Source: Clostridiales bacterium
GTDB taxonomy: Bacteria; Bacillota; Desulfitobacteriia; Desulfitobacteriales; Desulfitobacteriaceae
Length of the DNA stretch: 12,159 bases
NCBI GenBank assembly: GCA_027357125.1
Contig: DAHVVW010000022.1
Coordinates: forward strand, 1-12,159
Reading direction: 5' to 3'
Positions 7,889-12,159 of the stretch are shown here, one piece after another. Every line of letters begins with the position of its first letter. Position 1 is the stretch's first letter. The notes below the pieces were generated by a model. It made no database searches, had not been told where the DNA came from, and saw nothing but the letters and a program-made list of their open reading frames with translations. The position numbers and the translations under genes were made by a program.

Positions 7889-8731
7889 TCAGCTTTCCTC
7901 CCTTGAAGAAGGGTTTTGTAAAGAACGGCGCTTCTTTTTAGGCGGGCGCAGGTGCTCCCACTTCCCTCTCCAGGCACCGATCTCCGGAATCTCTGCCGCC
8001 AACTCTTCCAACAGGAGATAATCATCGGGAAGAAACTCCAGCGCAGGAATCAAATCCAGTCGGCGCGTAAAGGTACGACGCAGAGCTTCTTTACGACGCC
8101 AGCGTTCAATATTGCCATGGTGCCCGGATACAAGCACTTCCGGAACGGGCTTCCCTTCAAACTCAGGTGGACGCGTGTACTGGGGATATTCCAGCACTCC
8201 CTGACTGTGCGAATCGTCCGCACAAGAGCCGCTTTCTCCCAGAACCCCGGGGATCAAGCGGGAGACCGCGTCCATGACAACCATCGCGCCCAGTTCTCCG
8301 CCGGTTAAGACAAAATCCCCGATCGAAACCTCTTCATCTGCCAAGTCCCGAATGCGCTCATCAAACCCCTCGTAATGCCCACAGATTAAGACGATTTCAT
8401 CCAGAGCACTTAGCTCCCAGGCCAAACTTTGGTTGAAAAGTCGTCCCTGAGGAGTCAAAAGCACGATTTTACGCCCACTTTGAGTTTGCCGAAGTTCTTG
8501 AAGTCCTGGCAGATCCCTGACCGCAGCGTAAATCGGCTCCGGTTTTAAGACCATACCCGGTCCGCCACCATAAGGGACATCATCCACATTTTTATGCTTG
8601 CTTACGGCATAATCGCGAAAATTAACAAGCTTAATCTGTATGAGATCAGCGGCCTGCGCCCGTTTAAGGATGCTTTCTTGAATCGGGGCGAACATCTCCG
8701 GAAACAGGGTGAGTACAGTAAACTTAATCAT
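7889..8731 (-). CDS. trmD: tRNA (guanine-N1)-methyltransferase TrmD
   Basis: TrmD makes m1G37 next to the anticodon of tRNAs, using SAM, to prevent frameshifting. The trefoil-knot cofactor region is intact: VPYGGGPGMVLKPEP at residues 52-66, LICGHYEGFDERI at 115-127 and IGDFVLTGGELGAMVVMDAVSR at 137-158. QYTRPPEFEGKPVPEVLVSGHH follows at 184-205. Asp173 in the ADDSHSQG loop is the likely catalytic aspartate; the residue after the serine is His, where Phe is usual. I chose the ATG at 8729-8731 (280 residues, N-terminus MIKFTVLTLFPEMF), which starts 1 base after the rimM stop. An in-frame upstream start would add 19 unlike residues. It is about 30 residues longer than usual at the C-terminus, ending in a basic tail (PPKKKRRSLQNPSSREES). 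Confidence 0.97.
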   Translation of the reverse strand: MIKFTVLTLFPEMFAPIQESILKRAQAADLIQIKLVNFRDYAVSKHKNVDDVPYGGGPGMVLKPEPIYAAVRDLPGLQELRQTQSGRKIVLLTPQGRLFNQSLAWELSALDEIVLICGHYEGFDERIRDLADEEVSIGDFVLTGGELGAMVVMDAVSRLIPGVLGESGSCADDSHSQGVLEYPQYTRPPEFEGKPVPEVLVSGHHGNIERWRRKEALRRTFTRRLDLIPALEFLPDDYLLLEELAAEIPEIGAWRGKWEHLRPPKKKRRSLQNPSSREES

Positions 8732-8732
8732 A

Positions 8733-9233
8733 TTACTCTTCCACCAACCCTGGCGGAAGTTCGACATCCATGCGCCGCCCCGCAACATCTACTTTCTTCA
8801 CAACAGTTTTCAGCGCCGGAACGCAAATTTCCCCCAATGGCCCTTGGACAAGGTAGACATCATTGGCACCTGTTTCCAGCACCTGGGTCAGTATTCCCAG
8901 ATACCGCTCCCCCTCGTAGACTTGAAGCCCTTCCAGTTCAAAATAATACCATCCTTCTGCAAGCGGGGGCACCTCAGAACGGTCTATCCTGACTTCCCAG
9001 CCCCGGTATTTTTCCCCTTCATCCATACTCTCGATTCCATCAAGAGCCAGGTAGACGAAGTCTGGCTGGACCACGGCATTTTTTACCGTGAAACGCTGCT
9101 TCGCTGCACCATTGGTTAGAATGATCTCGCGCAAATGTTTAAACCTCATCGGATCATGGGTCAGGGGATAGATTTTCAACTCCCCTTTAACTCCATGCGC
9201 TTTTACAACCGCTCCTACCAAGACTTCGTCCAT
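8733..9233 (-). CDS. rimM: 16S rRNA processing protein RimM
   Basis: RimM is a 30S maturation factor that binds S19 and helps fold the 16S head domain. The 166-residue product has the N-terminal RimM domain, with VLVGAVVKAHGVKGELKIYP at residues 4-23. A C-terminal PRC-barrel follows from about residue 94 (WYYFELEGLQVYEGE) and contains the ETGANDVYLV segment. The ATG start has GGAAGGGG 7 bases upstream. It is the usual partner of rpsP and trmD: S16 upstream and TrmD 1 base downstream. A hairpin with a T run lies in the khpA-rimM gap and may lower its expression relative to rpsP and khpA. Confidence 0.96.
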   Translation of the reverse strand: MDEVLVGAVVKAHGVKGELKIYPLTHDPMRFKHLREIILTNGAAKQRFTVKNAVVQPDFVYLALDGIESMDEGEKYRGWEVRIDRSEVPPLAEGWYYFELEGLQVYEGERYLGILTQVLETGANDVYLVQGPLGEICVPALKTVVKKVDVAGRRMDVELPPGLVEE

Positions 9234-9266
9234 ACCGCTGCCCCTTCCCGTGGATAAAACGCCAAA

Positions 9267-9283
9267 AAGGGCTTAGCGCCCTT
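9267..9283 (-). terminator. Weak terminator-like hairpin between khpA and rimM
   Basis: On the minus strand, AAGGGC and GCCCTT form a 6-bp stem around a 5-base loop (GCTAA). Five T follow (9264-9268, partly in the stem), then GG CG and four more T. It sits 7 bases after the khpA stop. The stem is short, so partial termination or a stabilised 3' end is more likely than a full stop. Confidence 0.45.
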
Positions 9284-9290
9284 CTCAACG

Positions 9291-9521
9291 TTATTGGTCA
9301 ATGTCAACATGAACCCGGCGTCCGTCTTTGACAGCAGCCGCTTTCACAATCGTACGAATTGCGTTAGCAATCTTCCCCTGCTTCCCTATCACTTTGCCCA
9401 TATCTCCAGGAGCTACCACCAGTTGCAAGTGAACACTCTTCTCTGTATCTACCTGGGCAACTATGACATCTTCAGGGTGATCTACCAATGCTTTCGCGAG
9501 GACTTCCAGAAGTTCCTTCAC
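9291..9521 (-). CDS. khpA: KH-domain RNA-binding protein KhpA (YlqC)
   Basis: KhpA is a small RNA-binding protein made almost entirely of one KH domain. In streptococci it pairs with KhpB/EloR and affects cell elongation and division; its role in Clostridia is less clear. The 76-residue product has the KH core with the RNA-contacting GxxG loop seen as GKVIGKQGK (GKQG at 46-49), followed by IANAIRTIVKAAAVKDGRRV. I chose the GTG at 9519-9521, giving the typical N-terminus MKELLEVLAKALVDHPEDV, because AGGGGGG lies 8 bases upstream. An in-frame GTG at 9539 is less likely. It lies between rpsP and rimM, as in Bacillus subtilis, where an extra gene (ylqD) follows; that gene is absent here. Confidence 0.94.
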   Translation of the reverse strand: MKELLEVLAKALVDHPEDVIVAQVDTEKSVHLQLVVAPGDMGKVIGKQGKIANAIRTIVKAAAVKDGRRVHVDIDQ

Positions 9522-9545
9522 AGGAACCACCCCCCTCACCAGTCT

Positions 9546-9809
9546 CTAGTTCTTAGAGTGGAACTTAGCTAAGACTCCTGCTTGGCGCAGCAAAGATTTA
9601 GCTGTATCAGAAGTTTGAGCGCCGGTAGACAGCCATTTCAGGGCTTTTTCCTCGTCAATTTTAAGAACCTCCGGACGCTTAGTGGGATCATAATATCCGA
9701 TTTCTTCAATAAAACGCCCGTCACGGGGAGAATTGGAGTCTGCCACAACCATGCGGTAGAACGGGTTTTTCTTAGCCCCCATGCGGCGTAAACGAATTTT
9801 CGTTGCCAT
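9546..9809 (-). CDS. rpsP: 30S ribosomal protein S16
   Basis: S16 is an early-binding protein of the 30S subunit that stabilises the 5' domain of 16S rRNA. The 87-residue product starts with the signature [20 protein letters not shown] and continues with [20 protein letters not shown] and [19 protein letters not shown]. The ATG at 9807-9809 has an excellent AGGAGGTGA site 8 bases upstream. A frame extension to 9821 adds four unlike residues and was not used. The gap to ffh is about 80 bases and contains a 7-bp hairpin. Confidence 0.98.
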   Translation of the reverse strand: MATKIRLRRMGAKKNPFYRMVVADSNSPRDGRFIEEIGYYDPTKRPEVLKIDEEKALKWLSTGAQTSDTAKSLLRQAGVLAKFHSKN

Positions 9810-9847
9810 TAAATATTTCACCTCCTCACTAGGATACTCTCTTATAA

Positions 9848-9868
9848 TCTATCTTAAACTTAGATAGA
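9848..9868. repeat. Inverted repeat in the ffh-rpsP gap
   Basis: TCTATCT (9848-9854) and AGATAGA (9862-9868) form a perfect 7-bp inverted repeat with a 7-base loop. The stem is AT-rich with no T run suited to termination on the minus strand. It could be a weak RNA hairpin that marks a processing site between ffh and rpsP, or chance. Confidence 0.35.
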
Positions 9869-9890
9869 AGCTAAATAATAAGGACTCGCG

Positions 9891-11246
9891 TTAAAAAGGA
9901 AATTTCATGCCTGGGCCCTTGCCCTTTTTCCCTTTTTTGCCCTTGCCCAGAAGGCCCATGCCGCCCCCGGCAAACTGTTTCATCATCTTCTGCATCTGTT
10001 CAAACTGTTTGAGCAGGCGCCCGACCTCCTGGATGCTGGTGCCGCTTCCTTTAGCAATCCGCCGTTTGCGCGAATCCTTGATAATAACAGGTTTGCGGCG
10101 TTCCTCGGCAGTCATGGAGCGGATAATGGCTTCAACATGCCCCATCTCTTTCTCATCAATCTGGACGTCTTTAAGCTGCTTGCCCACGCCGGGAATCATC
10201 TCGAGAACGGAAGACAGGGGTCCCATCTTTTTTAACTGCTGCATCTGATCGAGAAAATCATCCAGGGTGAATTCCTGCTTGCGCAGTTTTTGCTCCATTT
10301 CCTTGGCTTTCTTGTCGTCAAATGCTTCCTGGGCTTTTTCAATGAGAGTGAGGACATCCCCCATCCCCAGGATGCGTGAAGCCATGCGGTCCGGGTAAAA
10401 AGCCTCAAGGGCATCTATTTTTTCTCCGATTCCGGCAAATTTAATTGGGCAACCTGTCACCGCTTTCACGGAAAGGGCGGCCCCGCCGCGGGTATCCCCG
10501 TCCAGTTTGGTCAGGATCACCCCGTCAAGACCCAGTTGATTGTGGAAGCTCTCCGCTACGTTAACCGCATCCTGACCGGTCATGGCATCGACCACCAACA
10601 GGATTTCATGAGGCTTGACCGCACTTTTGATCTGACTTAGCTCCTCCATCAATTCTTCATTAATATGGAGGCGTCCGGCCGTGTCAATGATTAATACATC
10701 CGCACCTGTCATCCCCGCCTGGCGCAGGGCATTCCCGGCGATTTCCACCGGGTTTTTCTGACCTTCCGCAAACACCGGAATATTTGTCTGCTCCCCCAGC
10801 ACCTGCAGTTGTTTGATCGCCGCCGGCCGGTAGATATCACAGGCAACCATTAACGGGTGTTTGCCCTGTTTTTTAAGCATATTGCCCAATTTGGCGGCAT
10901 GGGTGGTCTTGCCGGCCCCCTGCAACCCTACCAGCATAATCACGGTCGGAGGTTTGGACGCAATCTGAATCTTGCTGCTGACCCCGCCCATGAGTTCAAC
11001 CATTTCTTCATTGACGATTTTTATGACCTGTTGGGCCGGAGACAGGGATTCCAAGACTTTCTGCCCGACAGCACGCTCCTTGACTTTGGCCACAAAGTCT
11101 TTGACAACTTTATAGTTAACATCGGCTTCCAGGAGGGCCATTCGCACTTCCCGCATACCCTCGTTGACGTCTGCTTCGTTAAGCTTTCCTTTGCCTTTGA
11201 GCCGTTTAAATGTCTCTTGCAGCTTTTCGCTTAGGCCCTGAAACAT
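9891..11246 (-). CDS. ffh: Signal recognition particle protein Ffh (SRP54)
   Basis: Ffh binds signal sequences emerging from the ribosome and, with SRP RNA and FtsY, targets membrane and secreted proteins. Domains in order: the helical N domain (about 1-90, with the ALLEADVNYKVVKDF motif), then the GTPase G domain with P-loop GLQGAGKTT at 107-115, DIYRPAA at 137-143, DTAGR at 188-192 and TKLDGD at 246-251. A methionine-rich M domain follows from about 297, with the RNA-binding signature around SRKRRIAKGSGTSIQEVGRL. The lysine/glycine-rich tail ending MKFPF is common in Firmicutes. I chose the ATG at 11244-11246 (N-terminus MFQGLSEKLQ), the usual family start; an in-frame GTG at 11258 is less likely. 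It follows ylxM by 51 bases. Confidence 0.98.
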   Translation of the reverse strand: MFQGLSEKLQETFKRLKGKGKLNEADVNEGMREVRMALLEADVNYKVVKDFVAKVKERAVGQKVLESLSPAQQVIKIVNEEMVELMGGVSSKIQIASKPPTVIMLVGLQGAGKTTHAAKLGNMLKKQGKHPLMVACDIYRPAAIKQLQVLGEQTNIPVFAEGQKNPVEIAGNALRQAGMTGADVLIIDTAGRLHINEELMEELSQIKSAVKPHEILLVVDAMTGQDAVNVAESFHNQLGLDGVILTKLDGDTRGGAALSVKAVTGCPIKFAGIGEKIDALEAFYPDRMASRILGMGDVLTLIEKAQEAFDDKKAKEMEQKLRKQEFTLDDFLDQMQQLKKMGPLSSVLEMIPGVGKQLKDVQIDEKEMGHVEAIIRSMTAEERRKPVIIKDSRKRRIAKGSGTSIQEVGRLLKQFEQMQKMMKQFAGGGMGLLGKGKKGKKGKGPGMKFPF

Positions 11247-11297
11247 GCCTTCCCCCACTTTCCTTTACCGGGATATTAGTAATGTTATTCAATAAAA

Positions 11298-11657
11298 TCA
11301 TAGTTCCTGTAAAATATCTTCAAGTTTAGCCCGAATTAACTGATGACGCTTCAAACCAGCGGGATTTGCAAAGTCTTTCTCTTGCACTGCCGCCAGCAGC
11401 TCGCCAATCTCCAAAAGCTTCTCCCGCTCGTTTATAAACCGCTGCACCAATCCCAGCTTTTCTTCATATTCCAATAAAATCCGCTCGGTCCGTTTAAGCA
11501 AATCATGGACAGCCTGGCGGCTGGTCTTCTCCACTTCAGCGATCTCGGCCAAGGAAAGGTCTTGCTCAAAATGCAAATCCCAGGCGTCTCTCTGCTTCTC
11601 GGTCAAAAGCGGTCCGTAAAAATCAGCAAGGAGGGCCATTTGGGCTATCTTTTCCAT
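11298..11657 (-). CDS. ylxM: YlxM family SRP-associated helix-turn-helix protein
   Basis: YlxM is a small helix-turn-helix protein encoded before ffh in most Firmicutes. In Streptococcus it was reported to interact with SRP components and modulate Ffh GTPase activity. The 119-residue product has a sigma-70 region 4-like helix-turn-helix at about 33-55 (DLSLAEIAEVEKTSRQAVHD), followed by a helical C-terminal half rich in Leu, Glu and Lys. The ATG at 11655-11657 has the site AGGAGGT 6 bases upstream. That site is one arm of a perfect 13-bp inverted repeat, directly after a near-consensus promoter. It is probably the first gene of the ylxM-ffh-rpsP-... transcript. Confidence 0.94.
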   Translation of the reverse strand: MEKIAQMALLADFYGPLLTEKQRDAWDLHFEQDLSLAEIAEVEKTSRQAVHDLLKRTERILLEYEEKLGLVQRFINEREKLLEIGELLAAVQEKDFANPAGLKRHQLIRAKLEDILQEL

Positions 11658-11663
11658 AGGGAA

Positions 11664-11697
11664 ACCTCCTGTAAAGCAGTTTTACTTTACAGGAGGT
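11664..11697 (-). promoter_or_regulatory. Perfect 13-bp inverted repeat over the ylxM start site and ribosome binding site
   Basis: ACCTCCTGTAAAG (11664-11676) and CTTTACAGGAGGT (11685-11697) are exact reverse complements with an 8-base spacer. On the minus strand, the arm nearer ylxM contains its ribosome binding site AGGAGGT, and the other arm abuts the -10 element. It can be a DNA operator over the start site, or an RNA hairpin hiding the ribosome binding site if a transcript starts upstream. It has no T run, so it is not a terminator. Confidence 0.75.
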
Positions 11698-11726
11698 ATT
11701 GTAGAGCAAAGCGGGATGTTTGTCAA
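11698..11726 (-). promoter_or_regulatory. Strong sigma-A promoter of ylxM-ffh
   Basis: On the minus strand, TTGACA (11721-11726, 6/6 match) and TACAAT (11698-11703, 5/6 match) are separated by exactly 17 bases. The expected start is about 7 bases past the -10, around 11688-11691, giving a leader of only about 33 bases before ylxM. It is the best promoter match in the window. Confidence 0.9.
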
Positions 11727-12047
11727 GGATGCTTGTTGCTGGATCAGAAAGAATTAACCAAGCTTTGGGCCAGAAGCACACTTATAAGGGGGTAAAATAT
11801 CCTGTTATTCACCGCATGATTTCGAGAAGCCTGAGTCTTCTCTAAAAAAACTCTAGTAGGTCTAAAAATATTTTAACATTTTTTCATAAAATATGTAACC
11901 GAAATATGTGCTTAGATACTCTATATGGTAGAAGGCCAGAAAAGTCTTACTTTTCCCGAAAGCGAGGTGATTTGAATGAAGTGGCATTAGCCCCCTTCAA
12001 AAAAATTCCCAGCAGCCAAAGAATTCTAAAAGTTCTAGACAAGCATT

Positions 12048-12060
12048 TGTTCTTTGAAAA
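12048..12060 (+). promoter_or_regulatory. boxA-like antitermination motif
   Basis: TGTTCTTTGAAAA on the plus strand matches the boxA sequence of Bacillus-type rRNA leaders and 16S-23S spacers, where NusB and S10 bind the RNA and prevent early termination. The longer context TTGTTCTTTGAAAACT is also typical of Firmicute rRNA spacers. No 16S or 23S 5' end is seen in the 99 bases that remain, so what it serves is unknown. Confidence 0.5.
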
Positions 12061-12088
12061 CTGCATATACCGATTTAATAACTCAATT

Positions 12089-12120
12089 GTTCCGGACGGG
12101 TGGTAACCACTCACCGGAAC
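12089..12120 (+). repeat. Strong hairpin near the right edge, possibly one of two competing structures
   Basis: GTTCCGG (12089-12095) pairs with CCGGAAC (12114-12120). Inside, GGGTGG (12098-12103) pairs with CCACTC (12107-12112) around a TAA loop, with one G-T pair. CCGGA (12114-12118) can instead pair with TCCGG (12136-12140), so two mutually exclusive folds are possible. The sequence is cut by the window edge and has no T run. Confidence 0.6.
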
Positions 12121-12159
12121 AGGTGGGAAATTTGCTCCGGATTATTAAAAAACTCGTGG

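Larger units (their letters stand above)
11727..12159. other. Gene-free region to the window edge
   Basis: No recognisable protein gene was found in this 433-base stretch on either strand. It holds an AT-rich section (about 11843-11930) and a 6-bp inverted repeat, GAGAAG/CTTCTC, at 11824-11842. A good ribosome binding site, GAGGTGA (11964-11970), stands before a four-codon reading frame (ATG AAG TGG CAT TAG, 11976-11990). A boxA-like motif and a strong hairpin follow near the right edge. Together these suggest the leader of a plus-strand transcript that continues outside the window, but no clear plus-strand promoter was found. Confidence 0.5.

Noticed and set aside
8732..8788. Upstream extension of trmD into rimM
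   Set aside because: The added 19 residues (beginning MLRGGAWMSNF) do not look like TrmD, and the family N-terminus MIKFTVLTLFPEMF starts exactly at 8731.
11824..11849. GAGAAG/CTTCTC hairpin followed by a run of A on the plus strand, considered as a terminator
   Set aside because: On the plus strand it is followed by A, not T. Read on the minus strand the T run comes before the stem. Neither direction gives an intrinsic terminator.
11906..12106. 66-codon plus-strand open frame in the right-hand gene-free region
   Set aside because: Its ATG has no ribosome binding site, the product resembles no family I know, and the frame runs through the boxA motif and into the hairpin. The good site at 11964 serves a different frame.
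12089..12120. Possible T-box riboswitch core (GGGTGGTAACCAC)
   Set aside because: The match to the T-box consensus is incomplete, and I could find no stem I, specifier loop or AGTA bulge in the upstream 200 bases. No terminator with a T run is visible.
1..12159. CRISPR arrays, transposase genes, tRNA or rRNA genes
   Set aside because: No regularly spaced direct repeats, no transposase-like protein and no tRNA or rRNA core sequence was recognised on either strand.

Overview
The window is a chromosomal segment of an anaerobic Firmicute, probably a clostridial relative of the Peptococcaceae/Desulfitobacteriaceae. This is inferred from the canonical low-GC Gram-positive gene order around ffh-rpsP-trmD-rplS, the strong GGAGG-type ribosome binding sites, sigma-A-like promoters, and a respiratory complex I operon whose visible part lacks nuoEFG. 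Base composition looks near 50% GC by eye. Every gene recognised lies on the minus strand, so transcription runs from the right end of the window to the left.

Right to left: (1) 11727-12159 has no recognisable gene. It holds an AT-rich stretch, a boxA-like motif and a strong hairpin near the right edge, all best read on the plus strand. (2) 6868-11657 is a translation, secretion and RNA-modification block: ylxM-ffh (SRP), rpsP (S16), khpA (KH RNA-binding protein), rimM (30S maturation), trmD (tRNA m1G37), a COG4752-type SPOUT RNA methyltransferase and rplS (L19). It starts at a very good promoter (TTGACA-17-TACAAT) followed at once by a perfect 13-bp inverted repeat that contains the ylxM ribosome binding site. 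A second promoter and an L19-leader-like hairpin precede rplS, and a strong intrinsic terminator follows it. (3) 4435-6695 holds lepB (signal peptidase I), rbgA (50S assembly GTPase) and rnhB (RNase HII). (4) 1-4308 holds nuoA-B-C-D-H-I and the 5' part of nuoJ, with tight or overlapping junctions and a promoter just upstream of nuoA.

Functionally, the right two thirds are housekeeping: ribosome parts and assembly factors (S16, L19, RimM, RbgA), tRNA modification (TrmD), co-translational targeting (Ffh, YlxM) and signal-peptide removal (LepB). The left third makes a proton-pumping complex I of the form in which nuoH follows nuoD directly, so the usual NADH dehydrogenase module is not encoded in the visible operon and the electron donor is open.

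I did not find a convincing new multi-gene system, CRISPR array or mobile element. The observations most worth a second look are the palindrome at the ylxM promoter and the boxA/hairpin region at the right edge, which may be the leader of a plus-strand transcript continuing beyond the window.
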